Assembly (NCBI GenBank): GCA_013398055.1
Contig: VZRS01004538.1
Span: 166,676-230,675, forward strand
Reading direction: 5' to 3'
DNA: 64,000 nucleotides
From: Ifrita kowaldi
Lineage: Eukaryota; Chordata; Aves; Passeriformes; Cinclosomatidae
Numbering within the stretch: position 1 is the stretch's first letter; each line of letters opens with the position of its first letter. Of the stretch, positions 11,201-23,318 are shown piece by piece. The notes beneath the pieces are model-generated. The model did no database searches. It was not told the DNA's origin and saw nothing but the letters and a program-made list of their open reading frames with translations. The position numbers and the translations under genes were made by a program.

Positions 11201-12754
11201 CTTTTAAAGCTCATAAAACTTTCCTCATTTACTTTAAAAGACCCATTTCTGGTCCTCATAACCTGAAAAGAAAATATACAGATCTTTCTGGTCTCTTAAA
11301 TTTTCCTTGGCACCTAGAAATGCAATATTTGTAATATTATTTACAGCAGCTGTGCAATTATAGCCCATATACAGTGTCTCAGGGGTGGAAGGAATCAACA
11401 CTAACACATCTCTCCAGCTGATCCACAAAACCAGAGTGCTGGGAAAAGGAGTTAGTTCCTTATAATCACAAGCAATCGCTTTCTGCCTGAAAACTTGAGA
11501 CCCAGGTAAAACTGACACAAAACTTTGTTTTGTTCCTTTATGCAACCATCTTACAATTTTTCCTAAATATATTAGTACCCATGATTTTCTGGACTAAGAT
11601 ACCCGACTGAATGAAGAAAATACATTAATTTCAGTCCATTTCAATACTGTGCTGTTCTGAAACAGCCTCGGGCAGAGCGTGGTGCTGAATGAGAGCGAGG
11701 TCAGTGGAGAATTGCTCCCTTTTCACTTTGCTAATCACGTCACTCTCGTTTTGTAACAGTTTTTCTGATGTGACAGCTTGGGGCCAAAACGGCTCCAGGA
11801 AAGCTGTGCTCTGCTAACACACCCAGAAAGGTGCCAACCAGTCACGACCAGTGGGAAACTGATTTGATGTCCAGGAAGGATAAATGGATCACCCTCTTCT
11901 CTCCCTGCAGTTGTCTGTGACCCCAGGCTGGCCTGGCCTGTGCCCTGTGCTCCTGTGACAGCTGTATTCCAGTGGCACATCGTGGCTCTGTCCCCAGCGA
12001 GTCTGGGGAGGACTAATATCTGCAGGATTTGAAAATCCATAAAATTGCCAGTGATGGATTTATCACCCCACTTACCAAGGCCTGTGAAAACACAGACAGT
12101 GAAGGGGAGATAAGGAAGGCAATAAAGCAGCCCAGCATAACCAGAAGTTGTCCAGGCATGGGTGTGTTTGAGGGTGCACCAGAAGGAACAAACTTCTGAC
12201 AAATTCACTACAATATTAGACACTGTCAAAGGCAATGCCCGAGAATCCTAAGAGGGTTAAAGGCACAGCAGATGATATCAGGCTGTGCTTTGATATCCTG
12301 CACTCTAATTAGAAGTGAGGGCAGAGGTGACTTTTCAAGAAACCACTCCCTTTCCAGATATGGGGCTACAAAATCCAGGATGATTACAAGAACTGTCAGC
12401 CTTGAGATACTGCTACAAAAGATAACAGCAATCATCCAGCTAATTAGTATAGTGCTGTTCAGGGCAAGGGTATCAGAGCACTTTGTGAGTTCCATTAACT
12501 TTCCACCACTCCCCTGGAGGAGATCAATAATTCAGTATAACCAGGCATGAGAAGCAGAGGACATGGAGGTGCCCGAGAATCCCAAAATCCTGATCTCCCT
12601 CTAAAGATTCACACCCATCCCAGGTAGCTGGGCAAGCCAGACCTTACAGGTATGTAAAGTGACACCCATGAGTTATCCAGGCTTTGGGGGAAAAAGACCA
12701 TACACGGAGTTTTACTGAGACAGGTAACAGGTCACGTCCTTCCTCATCACTTAC
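8279..12754 (-). other. UMODL1: UMODL1 intron 13, splitting SEA 2
   Basis: About 4.5 kb at phase 0, at the equivalent position to intron 9 in SEA 1. Contains a CR1 fragment (9645-9950) and an A8-G10 homopolymer junction at about 10148-10166. The GC-rich part 8760-9450 has many overlapping open frames but none with a domain pattern. Confidence 0.85.
9645..9950 (-). mobile_element. CR1 LINE fragment
   Basis: Plus strand starts AAAGAATCACAGAACCATTG, runs through GAGTGCCACATCCAGGC and CCTGGGCAGCCCCTTCC, and ends near CTTGTCCTGTCCCTG, the inverted 3' region of a CR1 subfamily. Oriented on the minus strand, about 300 bp, 5'-truncated. The plus-strand copy at 43530-43808 belongs to the same subfamily. 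Confidence 0.9.
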
Positions 12755-12867
12755 TTCATCAACAAAGAGCTGTGCAAAGGTTTGATATTCCTCACTGCTT
12801 GTGTTGCTAAAGCCTGGAGAATATTCCATGTTTGTTATCCAAACTGTGCCACTAAGGTTCTGGAAGG
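12755..12867 (-). CDS. UMODL1: UMODL1 exon 13: SEA domain 2, first half
   Basis: Encodes residues 812-849 (AFQNLSGTVWITNMEY to YQTFAQLFVDE). Same layout as the first half of SEA 1: strand, NxS/T sequons (NLS, NTS), an SSEEYQTF block and an FAQLF helix. Length is 113 bp with phase 2 in and 0 out, as in exon 9. The GTAAGT donor after VDE was chosen over a later GTATGG at 12710 because it joins VDE to VRKSLPLEV, which continues the SEA pattern without an extra insertion. Confidence 0.9.
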
Positions 12868-15780
12868 CTGCAGAGTAAGAAAAAAGACAATTTATACACG
12901 TGTTTTATGAACTGTAGTCCATGGACAGGTGTGTGACAGTGTCCAACATTCCTGGCCACACACATCAACTCATAGCAGCACAAGGCCAGCCCTCTGAAAT
13001 GTAGCCAAAACCCCAAAAGTCTAAAAATAAACCATCCAGCATCTGAATCTGCCCTGTCACAGCCCCAGATGATTCTCAAGAAAGGCACTGACCTCCTGTA
13101 GGTCTTGTATGTGCCAGCTCTGCCTTGGATGCTCTGGGATGTCTGAAATGTTGCTCTATTTGGGCACTGGAATTGCTCTCCCAGGCTCAGCTGGTTGTCC
13201 CACCAGTCCCTCCAGAGGGAAACCACTGCAGCACCAAGTCCTCCCCGCACCCTCAGAGGAAGGCTGGGTGGCTGCCTGAGCTTAGACATCCACCCTTTGG
13301 ACAGCTGTGGTGGGACAAGATGAACCCCAACCGGGTGTACACTTCCCCATTAATTCACATCTGCTGAATGGCATCAAGGCAGACTCAAACATTTTCGTTT
13401 ATTTCCTGATTTCTCTGTGTTTCCCAATATCTCTGGGTTTGGCATTGTTACTGTGGACACTGAAGGTGATCAGAGATGAGAGAAAGGGCTTCTCAAGGCA
13501 CCGTTTATGCCCCTGGCATCCATTTAGTGATGACTGCAGTCACCCAACGCTGTGACCACTGCCAGCAAATTGCCTTCCCTCTGCCCCCAGCTCCTGACAA
13601 ATCACCACTTCTGGAACAGCAAAACCTAATGTTTCAATGGTTTATATAAATACAGGATAGTCTTCACCCAAAACTTCAAGAACTTTATCATCTGGCTAAG
13701 GATTCAGTTTAAAATTGTGAATCAAGTTACCAGTCTTTACTTTCTGGCATAGCAACCTGCTTTCCTCCCTGCACACACCCGAGTGCATCTCCACAGGATA
13801 TCAGGCACCAGGTTCCAGCTCGGACACTGTCAGGCTCCTATAGTCAGTTTTCATTTCCCATTTTAGCTGCTTTCCTTGAAGCAGCAGGAATTATAAAGCT
13901 CTGCATAAACTCTGTGGATGACTTTACATCAAAGTTCTACTCACACTGGAAAAGTAATCATTTGAACTGGGACAAAGACTGGAGAAAAAGAAATAATAAT
14001 CAGGTAAAGCTTTGCAGAGGAGGGGAGGAATGGCTGCTTGAAGCAAGCCACTGAAGGAGGGCTCCTTTATTCCAGCATAATTCTGATCCCAAAGGAACCC
14101 TCACCAGCACCAGTCAGATCAAAGGATTTCAGCTTGCTTTTTGCCATGGCTTGTCCTGTCATGTGAACACAGGTATTTAGGGGATAAAACACATCTCAGG
14201 TGAGAGGGGAAAATGTTCTGAACAATTCTCATATAATAATAAAAAAACCCCCTGGTATTTAAAAGACCAGACTATGAAGAATTAGCTGAGGTTGAGCCTC
14301 CAGGTCAGAGATGATGCCACAAGGAGGAGCTGCATATGAAACTTCACCAGACGTGGGCATTTGCCCTCTGAATTTGCTGCCCTGGGCTAGTGAGATGCCA
14401 CTCTGGTGGCTCTTGCTCCTATTCCTTAGGCATAATTCCTTCACAAGCTGCTTTCCTAGCAAAAGCCCTTGGTTGAATATTTGATTCATCAGGAATATAA
14501 AACAAGTTTTTATAAACTGAATGGGGTTTTTTGTGTAGAATCCTTCAGTTTGTTTTCCAGCTGGGAGAAAACAACTTTCATGGGGTTTTTTTGTCAGTTA
14601 AAATTAGCTAATTTTATACTTAAACAAAAAGCCAAAAAAAAACCCCAAACACACTTTGTTTTCATTGAAAAAAAAACCCAAACACATTTTTTAGGAGGAG
14701 TGAAGACAGGAGCTGAACAGGGCATTGGCACAGCTGCCCAAGGCAGGGCAGGGTGGCAGGAGGGGACACCTGGTGAGCAGGGCTGGGGGACGAGAGGGGC
14801 TGGAGAAGCAGCAGAACCGGCCTTACATGGCTGAAAAAGGCATTTTCCAGGGAGAAAAGAACAAGGGAGAACCAGAAGTGGGGCTGGCTGAGTGGAGACC
14901 ACCAGGAACGTGAGATCACAGGGGAGGGGGAGAGAAAAGAGCAGAGGGAAGTGTGACTTGGGATCAGAGAGATGTGGAGGGCATGAGAGACACAATAAAG
15001 ACAAGCAGAAGCAAAACTGAAATAGCCAAACTGAATAGTGCCACACTACAGAAAAAAAAATACGTTTAGTGATGGGCAGAGACAGCAGCTTTCCTATCCC
15101 AAACAAAACCGTAATTTTAAGACCAAATCTGATTCTTTGAAATATGATTCATCTCCAATCAACAGAAAAATCCCCTAATTAGCTGCAACACATCTGCCCA
15201 AACCCAAACAGATGAAACCTTCGCCAGCCGTGTTGCTCTCAATTACAGCTCTTGAAACTGTGTCTCACAGGTTTCCAGGCAGCTCCTGCCTCACAGGGGA
15301 TTTGTGAAGGACTCTGACTCATCATCCTCTGCTGAGAGGAATGGGAAGGCAGGTCCTTTTCCTCCCTGGCTGCCTAAGTTAACTCCACAGACAGCTGCTG
15401 CTGCAGTGTCCTGGTGCGAGAGGCTGCAGGAAAAACCAGGATGTGTGGCAAAAGGACAAGCAGCAAATGTTGCCACGAGCCACTCTCAGTGCACTCTTTG
15501 ATGTGCTTCCTCCTCTTTGAGCTGAAGGAATGTAACATCAATAAAAGCAACTGCTAAATTGCCAGGAAGAGGAATCATTTTCACAAGCTGATTTAGAAAA
15601 GGGAAAGTGCCGATTCCTGCAGAAAATATCATTGATACAGAAAAAATTGCAGACAGCAAGAAAATTATTTTGACATTGAAAAAATAGTTTTAGATGCCTT
15701 TTTCGCAACTCTGAGCGAGGGCTTTGCTTCTCCCCCAGCTGAATTCCCACATGTGCCGATCCCATGGGATGTGTACTCAC
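12868..15780 (-). other. UMODL1: UMODL1 intron 12
   Basis: About 2.9 kb. An A-rich zone near 14620-14690 carries two copies of an AAAAAACCC(C)AAACACA motif. A purine-rich block at 14860-15000 produces long open frames on both strands. No exon or element was recognised. Confidence 0.83.
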
Positions 15781-16413
15781 CGTGGTCCGGGCTGGGGGCT
15801 GGAGAGGTGCCTGGCAAAGCTGGTGACCCCGGGGCTCCAGCGTGCTCCTCTGACCAAGAGCTGTTCTCTCTCCCCACCCCTACATCTGCTCTGAGAGCGG
15901 CGTTGAGGGTGGGAATGTTCCCTGTGCCCAGCAGAGCTGTGTCAGGGCCACCTCCAGCGGGAGCCCTGGCGGCAGCAGAGGCTGCTTGATTTGGAAGCAG
16001 CCAAACTGAACTGAGTTGCTCTTGCCTGGCCGTGCCCATGGGCACATTTGGGAGGGCAGCCTTGGCCACGGAGCTTTGCTGCGATGGACTCGTGGCTTCT
16101 GTGCCCACGGCCAGGGCCCTGCTGGGTGTGACCGCCGTGGGGCTGCTGTCCCTGCTGGAAGCCATCTGTGGGGCCAGACCTTTTTCCCAAGGGGTTGGAG
16201 GAGCACTGCTGGGACTGTGGGATGCTTGTTTGTCACCCAGGGGCAGCGCAGCAGGGAGGAGTGTGATGGTGCTTGACTCAGAGTCTGCAGCAGCCGCTGC
16301 CATGGTGGTGGCAGTGGGAGCAGGGCCTGCAGGGCTTCCTTCTTCAAGAGTGAAGTCTGTGCTGTTTCTTATTTCAGGAGCCATGGTTTCAGTGAGAGGA
16401 TCCACAATCTCAC
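15781..16413 (-). CDS. UMODL1: UMODL1 exon 12: mucin-like Ser/Thr/Ala/Pro segment
   Basis: Encodes residues 601-811 in one 633-bp exon, the longest in the chain. The sequence is dominated by Ala, Ser, Thr, Pro and Gly, with runs such as TATTMAAAAADSE and PSQQSSVAKAALP, no Cys and only one N-linked sequon near its start (NST). That makes it a probable extended, O-glycosylated stalk between EGF 2 and SEA 2. The base composition is GC-rich compared with the neighbouring introns. Acceptor GTGTTGCAG, donor CACG|GTGAGT, both strong. Antisense frames here are also open, but that follows from composition. Confidence 0.9.
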
Positions 16414-16956
16414 CTGCAACACAGTAAACACTCCTTGAAATGGGGCCTCGAACTGGGTGAGGAGGCACCAGGGCCTGGCCTGAAAATGGCACCGAGGCCA
16501 CTCAAGCACCCACGGCAGCATTACGAAAGCAGGTGCTGGATGTTCATGAACACATTGTAGAATGTGTGGTTTTTATGGGGTTGAATCTGGCTTGTGCTGA
16601 CACAAAGAAGCAGATTTGATTCCTGGGTCTCCTGGGTCTGGTTGGCAAGGCCGTGGATCAACTCAATGGGAGGAAATTAGCCACGGATGTAGCAAAGAGG
16701 GAAAAGTACTCCTTGCAGTTACCAGGCTTATCCAGGAGGATCTCAGGGAGATTTCATCTGAAAATATATATCTATAAAAAACATAAATGTAGTATAATAA
16801 ATAAATAAGCTTACAGAAATGTCATATATAATCCCTCAGCCACAGACTGCAAACCTGCAATTATACGAACAGATGCCGTAAAAGCAGATGTAAAAACCCA
16901 CAACTTATTCCAGTGTTTCATGGCAAAGAAAAACCACACACCAGCCTTCTTCTCAC
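16414..16956 (-). other. UMODL1: UMODL1 intron 11
   Basis: 543 bp between EGF 2 and the mucin-like exon. Contains a short direct repeat CCTGGGTCTCCTGGGTCTGG around 16621 and a TA-rich stretch near 16765-16800. Nothing else seen. Confidence 0.85.
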
Positions 16957-17094
16957 CCTCACAGTTCCTTCCAGGTCGGGATGGATTGGTATCCATGGTT
17001 GTCTTGCACCTGCACAGGTAGGAGCCCATCAAATTGATGCACTCAGCAAACACAGAGCAGTCATTCTCAGCTTGGGAAGCACATTCATCCCAGT
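16957..17094 (-). CDS. UMODL1: UMODL1 exon 11: EGF domain 2
   Basis: Encodes residues 555-600. A complete six-Cys calcium-binding EGF: DWDECASQ, NDCSVFAEC, NLMGSYLCRC and GRNCEG give C1 to C6 in the expected spacing, with Asp/Asp/Glu calcium ligands at the start. Unlike EGF 1 in exon 6, no Cys is missing. The exon is 138 bp, phase 2 in and 1 out, a symmetric shuffled module. Acceptor TTTGGTCCCACAG, donor GAGG|GTGAGA. Confidence 0.94.
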
Positions 17095-20000
17095 CTGTGG
17101 GACCAAAACAAGAACATGGGTCAGAGAGCCTCCCTGCTGGCTGCATTAAGCTAGAAATAATCATTAGGTAGTCCTTTTTGAAGTGCATTTATGTGGTCTT
17201 CCTTTTTCATCATTTACCTGTCAGCCAAGCTCTGAGTGATGCAGAACACTGTTTTGTTATTCTCTTGTTCTTGTACTCTGAAAAGTATTTTCTCTGAGTA
17301 AAGACTTTTTAAATAATTGTTTTTAGAAGTAAACACATTTAAAGTGAAAAAATGCTCTAGGTTTGTACTGCAATTATATCAAAAGCACTCACTATACCAA
17401 GTTCTGTGTACAGCACCTCCAGATATATCAGGTAATTAATAGATCTGTTACGACTAGCTACCAGTAGATACAACATTAAATAGAGACTTAATCCAAATAA
17501 TCTTCTGCTTCAAATAGAAAGTAAATGCTAGTAACTCCCACGGGAAGCACTCTTCTGTTCTTAACAGAGGAAGTGCTAGGGGCAAAATCTCTTTTTATAC
17601 AATTTTTCTTCTCAAAACTAATACTGTAAAACTGTGACCCTCTTTCTGGTAGTGTCAGAAAAGACATCCTGATTCATCAATGCATGGAGATGCTCTAAGG
17701 GTGCTCCTTATGTTTGATTTCAGCTGCTCTGAATCAGTTAGAGACGCTCTTTCATGCAGTTATAGACCTATTTTATTGCTGAGTCTCTTCTCTTTTGAGG
17801 GATTTATATCTGGAGTCTTGTGTTGCCATTCATACCCTGCTCCAGCAAATCTGCAAAGGCTGAGTTAGTCCTTTGGGCAGGAGCAATGCCAGTGAATCCC
17901 AGGTGAGCCCTCCCTGTGTGACCCCCTCGTGCACTCACCTTCGCTGCCTCAGGGCCCTGAGAGAGGGAGAGCAGCAAATGAGGCTAAAAACTGTGTCTTG
18001 GGACAAATAATTCTGATCAGAGGCTAGAAAATTGTTCTGAATAACAAATTAACATAAATCCTCATTCCGCAAACCTGCAGATTAATGAGGATTATTATTT
18101 CTCTGAAACAAAGGAATGCCCCATTCCCTGTGTATGCACATACATGCACTCATCTTTCTGCTTGCTTTTCCTGCCTTCCAGCCAGTATTTCAATTCTTTT
18201 TGCTTTTCGTGTCATTGGGTAATTGCTGTGTCCGTGATAGTCTCCATTAGACAATTTCGTGTGCCCACAGCCAGCAGCTGCCATATTATGTTCCAGCCCA
18301 AGCCACTTAGAGGGAATGCAGAAGGGTGCGGGATCGACCGAACACCAGAGACGAAATCTCGTTAATTCCTTACCGTGCTATGAAGTAATTGTGACTCTTG
18401 CCGGCTTCCAACACCATCTGAAAGACGCTAATTGCCAAATCACTTACATTCACTGCCTCCATTGTCTCTGAGGGTTTCCTTTCTCCTCACTTAGCACGGC
18501 TTTTTAAGCAAATTCCTTCACCTCTGATGGCCACATTCAATCATGCATCGGGCCAAAACACCGGCGGCGCTGACTGGTGCATCACTTGTGCACGTCCACA
18601 CACACACACTCACTGCACTTTTTTCCCCTCTGAATCATCACATCTCAGCCCAGATGTGTTTTGGATTCTCTTTCTGTACTCTTGGCACCTCTCTGGCCCT
18701 TCACCTTTGGCACTTCCCCACACACACACCTCAACCAACAGTCCAAGTCCAAAAATTTTTTGAAAAGCCACCTTTGCATACACTCTGATTACATATTATA
18801 CCTGTAATGGGTAAGTACAAAGCACAAAAATCTGTGAAACTCCCTTCCAAATGATGTTGCAGATGCTAAAGATCTGTCTGATTTCACAGGGGAGATTTCA
18901 TGGAGGACAAACCCAAAGAAATCCCTCTGGATTCAGGGAGTGCTGGGGCTGAAAACAGTTGTTGGCTAGGGGATTATTAGTGGGAGGCGATGCCTTCTCC
19001 AGGAATTGGCTCCTGGCTGGTACTGAGGATGTGACATTGTGCTAGAAGGATCTTGGGCCTGACTCAGCACACATCCCTTTCTCTCCTCTTACCATGCCCC
19101 ACACCACAGATTTTATTGCTTCTCTTCATCGTGGCAATAAACTTAATAATTTATGAATCTTCGAAGAGATCTGGTCCACTCCCTTCAGTTGTGCTGTCCC
19201 TTCTGACTTCTCATCCCTGCTTTTCACAGTTGAACGGACTGCCAGTAAACCAAGCACAGAGCCTGGTGGTGGCCAGGCTGCAGGGAGGATCCAGGGGACA
19301 GGATCTGGGTGGGCTTATTGCCAGAGGTCATGTCCTGGGGCTCTCTGGGGTCAGGAAGCAAAACACCCCATTATCCAAGTCCTTCCTCCGTGTGTTTCAC
19401 TCCTTATCTTCCACTTAGGAAACTCATGTTGAAGAAACTCTTCTTTGATTAGAGCTAAGAAATAAACCCCTTTTTCTCGGCCCCTAAGGAGGAGTGGAGG
19501 TGTTTGCCGTACTCCTGGATAAGTGTGGAAGCCACTTGGTTTTCTGCAGCTAAAGTGACAGTCCAGAGCTATTGCCTTCTTCCTCCTCAGCCTTTTGGTC
19601 CCAGGATCAATAACATTTATAAAGTATTTTGGCACACATCAGCATCTTGCAGTTCAGTCTCTGTTGCCACTGTGATACTTGTAGGCTTCGAGTGCAATTT
19701 GTCTCCTGGCTTTTTCCTGTCCTGTTCTCTTTAACCTCCACATGCTCTGCAACTCCAAAGGGAGTTTTTCCTGCTCACAGTAAATAAGCTTTTAAAGGCT
19801 CAATACCCACCGAGAGAAGAATAACCCATTCTGTTGGCTTTGGCAACTTTCTGAACTCTGCTGTCTCTGCCAGCTGGGAAACCTGAGGACAGAACCCAGT
19901 CCTTTGAAGATAAAAGTGTTGATTACTGAAGATCAAACAAAGGCCTGGTTTAACATAAATTCCATGCATGTTTCTTCAGTCCTATTCACAGTAAAGACAT

Positions 20001-20470
20001 TTGGGAATTTCTCTGGCTGGATTTCTAGAGTGAAGATGTTAGATTTCTTTTCCTAAACCCTGGCCCAAATACAGTCCCCCAGTTTTGGAGTACAACACTG
20101 TCTAGAGGGCCTCTGTATCTAAAGGCTACAAATATTCCACAGTAATCCTGTCTGCCATTCAGCACCACAAAGATATGGCCAACTTCCAGCTGGGGGCAGA
20201 GAGGAGAGGGAGGAAAATGAATAGGGAAGCCAAGGGCTCCACTCGGTGAGGGGAAGCAGTGCCTGCAGGTACCTGGGGACAGCCAAAGTCCCTTTGTCTG
20301 ACCCTTCTGGGCTCACGGATAAAACCCCTGGAAGAATTCTCACATCATGGTTTTCTCTTCAACAAACCACATCCTTTGTTTCTCTGTTTGGTGAAGAATA
20401 CTGGTGATAATGCACGTGATCAAAACACAAACCCTGCTTTCTTCTTTGAAAAAATAATAATAAAAATTAC
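17095..20470 (-). other. UMODL1: UMODL1 intron 10
   Basis: About 3.4 kb, between SEA 1 and EGF 2. Short CA-rich tracts near 18597-18612 and 18719-18729. No transposable element, exon or RNA gene recognised. Confidence 0.85.
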
Positions 20471-20690
20471 CTTCTACTGCAGTGTTTTGCTGATCCACCA
20501 CAAGCACGGAGCCATTGTGCAGGTAGGAAAGCACTGGGGCAAACGTGGAGGCATCCACTGGAAACTCGGGATCCTGCACGGTGATTCTGAGCCTCACAAT
20601 GATGCTTCCTGCTGCCAGGGATTCAATCTGCATTTTCAGCTTCCCAGATTTGTACAAGGCAGAAATATTGGGTGGAAATGAATTTTCAAG
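20471..20690 (-). CDS. UMODL1: UMODL1 exon 10: SEA domain 1, second half
   Basis: Encodes residues 482-554 (LENSFPPNISALYKSG to LVVDQQNTAVE). Contains LAAGSIIVRLRITVQDP, in which GSIIV fits the G-S-[VI]-V-V site where many SEA domains self-cleave between Gly and Ser while folding. Cleavage would leave two non-covalently bound chains. Whether UMODL1 is cleaved here is not shown by sequence alone. Sequons NIS and NGS occur. Acceptor TTTGCTCAG, donor GAAG|GTAATT, phase 0 in and 1 out. Confidence 0.93.
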
Positions 20691-23205
20691 CTGAGCAAAG
20701 GGAGAGAAGTATTGACAATTAGGAAGCCAACAGGTACCTCTTTAAATATTTATATAAACACAACATAGAAGATGCTGTAAAAAGAAAAGTTATGAAGTGT
20801 TTCAGAAATCTTATTTTTCAGAGATTATTGCGGCACAAAGTAATGTGAGTCTCCTTGGTGCAACCCTGCTGAGAAGGACTTGGGGGTGCTGGTGGATGAG
20901 AGGCTGGACATGGCCTGGCTGTGTGTGCTAGGACCCAGAAACCCACCCTGTGCTGGGCTTCACCAAAATCAGCCTGGGCAGCAGGAAAGGGGGGATTGTG
21001 CCCCTGTGCCCCACTCAGGTGAGACCCCACCTGCAGAGCTGCCTCCAGCCCTGGGGCCCAGCACAGGGAGGACGTGGAGCTGCTGGAGAGAGGCCAGAGG
21101 AGGCATCAAGACCATAACAGCTCTGCTGTCAGGAAAGGCTGAGAGAATTGGGATTGTTCAGCCTGGAAAACAGAAGGCTCTGGGGAGACCTAATTGTGAC
21201 CTTCCAGTACCTGAGGGGAACTTACTGGAAAGATGAGGCAAGACTATTTACAAGGGCCTGGAGTGACAGGACAAAGGGGAATGACTTCAAACTGACAGAG
21301 AGTAGGGTTAGGTTGGATATTAGGAAAAACATCTTTACTGTGAGGGTGGTGAGGCCCTGGCACAGGTTGCCCAGAGAAGCTGCGGATGCCCCATCCCTGG
21401 AAGTGTTCAAGGCCAGGTTTGACAGGGTTCTGAGCAACCTGGTCTGGTGGAAGGTGTCCCTGCCCATGGCAGGGGTTTGGAACTAGATAATCCTCAAGGT
21501 CTCTTCCAACCCATACCATTCTGTGGCTATATGATTCCATGATACCTTTGAAAACTGTATCCATCTGACCGCTGGTCTTACAAACCAAGTTCCAAATTTT
21601 GGCTCAAGGGAGCAGAATTCCCCCTGGCCCTGCTTGCCTGCAACAGAGCTGAACTGTTCTGGTAAGTGCATGCAGCAGAGTCTTTATGTTATCTCTGTGT
21701 GTCACATATGCATTTTGTTTCATTCACAAGTGTGGGCATGGCTTCAGTTCCCAGGGAGCATTTGAAACTCCCCAGTTCAAGTTCAGCCTGCAGCTGAGTC
21801 CAAAACCAAAGAAATCTCAGGATGAGAGACAAGGAAAATGGAGGTGGATAACTTCAAAAAATAGTGTTTGAGACAGCCCAGCTTCGAGGCAGTATCACAA
21901 TTACATCAGGGTTAATTACCAAACCAGTGAGCAGGCACTTCAGCTGAACAAAAGGCATTAACTCTGAACATTAAAGCTGGCACACTGCTGTCAGTATTTG
22001 AGCTGTGCAGGAGCTGGCAGTTTTACCTTACATGTCTAGAAGGCAGCTCCTTGCTCGAGCCTTTTGTTCCTGCATACACCTCAAAGCATGCCTTGGAGCA
22101 CGAATTGCAGAGCCATAAATCAGCACAGCTTTGCTCCCATTCAGTCAGAGCTTGCTCAGAAAGATTCCTACAAACAAGCTGTTTAACTGGTCCAGGCTCA
22201 CATCAGGGTAGGAAGGCAAGCAAATGAGGAGAGAAGAAGTGAGAGGGGGATGTTGTGCTCCCAAACGCCCAAGGAGGCAGAAGCAACACAGATGGGCAAT
22301 GCTCCTTTTTCTTCCTAACCCGATGAAGCCAATCAGGTCTGCATTAATCTCAGAGAAGACTCGCTCACCAGAATCCTCCTACACAACAAAAGTGAACACT
22401 TTGCAACTGCGGGAAATAAAACCATGTTGGGATGTTCAACTTGCAATTTCTGTTTGGCAGATGCCTCTTCTCTGCTGCCCTTGAACGTAAAGCTCCATTA
22501 TTGTTTTGGGGTTTTCTCTTGCATTTAAATTCACACATGATTATGAGTCACCCTTTGTTTTGGGGAAGCCTTATTCTGGATGGAGATCCCAATTCCACTG
22601 TATGGGCCTGTTCTGTGCAGCAAAACTGTAGGAGATTGCTCCATCTGAAACTTGCCCTTTTTTGGGAAGCTGAGAGCTGGTATTAGACTTCATGACTTAA
22701 GTTTTGATTCTGGCTGATTACACCTGACTGTGGACAGTGGCAACGTGTGCAGGCAAGGAATGGGGCTGGAGAAGAAAGCCTGGTCCAGACACTTTTTCTA
22801 AAAGAAGAAAGAGCTTTGAGAGAAGTAAGACATTTATTGAGAAGACTGTGCTGAAATGAATGCCAGGAATGCCATTTCAATAATCCATTAAAAAGCCTCA
22901 AGTTAATTTACTGGTAGTTTGTTGCCAAATTAAAGATCCAAGGAAAGGAGCCTCTGTTGCATGCCTGCATTTATAATTCCTTCACTCTTCTGCAGGGGAA
23001 AATTCTCACTGGCTTCATTGCTAACAAGGCCAAGGGCTTGATCTGTCCTGTCAGTTGAATTTTGTTGTAACTATAAAGAAAGGTCACAGGAAACAGTATG
23101 ATGATTTTGAGGGAATATTTCATCCAGGCATAAAGTCCTCTATTAGATTAAGTAAATTATAAATTGAAAAAATATATATATCACCCAGAGTTATTTTCAT
23201 TTTAC
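20691..23205 (-). other. UMODL1: UMODL1 intron 9, splitting SEA 1
   Basis: About 2.5 kb at phase 0. Contains the longest CR1 fragment of the window (20850-21543, plus strand, antisense to the gene). The rest is unremarkable. Confidence 0.86.
20850..21543 (+). mobile_element. CR1 LINE: ORF2 C-terminus remnant and 3' UTR
   Basis: The longest CR1 copy here, about 690 bp. Its upstream part translates to the end of the CR1 reverse transcriptase protein in pieces: EKDLGVLVDERLDMAW in one frame near 20872-20920, then LFSLENRRLWGDLI and SDRTKGNDFKLTESR in another, and PWHRLPREAADAPSLEVFKA before the end. Frame changes and divergence show it is a dead, 5'-truncated copy. It closes with the CR1 tail ATATGATTCCATGATA. 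Orientation is opposite to UMODL1. Confidence 0.93.
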
Positions 23206-23318
23206 CTCTGTAAGCAACAGTCTTGAAAATTCCTCGTATGCTGAGCTGCTGGAATTATGGAAATCATCAGTGAAGTTGCAGTTGAGAATCCTCATAGTAA
23301 CAGCAAATGTCTTGGCCT
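23206..23318 (-). CDS. UMODL1: UMODL1 exon 9: SEA domain 1, first half
   Basis: Encodes residues 444-481 (EAKTFAVTMRILNCNFT to EEFSRLLLTE). This is the first strand and first helix of a SEA domain: a beta strand with alternating hydrophobics, an NFT sequon, an SSSSAYEEF block and a leucine-rich helix. The exon is 113 bp with phase 2 in and 0 out, exactly the same size and phases as the first half of SEA 2 at 12755-12867. Acceptor ATGTCCTACAG, donor GAG|GTAAAA. Confidence 0.92.

Noticed and set aside
12644..12754. Extension of SEA exon 13 to a later GTATGG donor at about 12710
   Set aside because: It also stays in frame but inserts residues not expected in a SEA domain. The GTAAGT at 12754 is stronger and restores the exon size shared with SEA 1.
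15880..16427. Long open frames on both strands over the mucin-like exon
   Set aside because: Open because of GC-rich, Ala/Ser/Pro-type codon composition. Only the minus frame from 15781 to 16413 fits splice sites and the UMODL1 chain.
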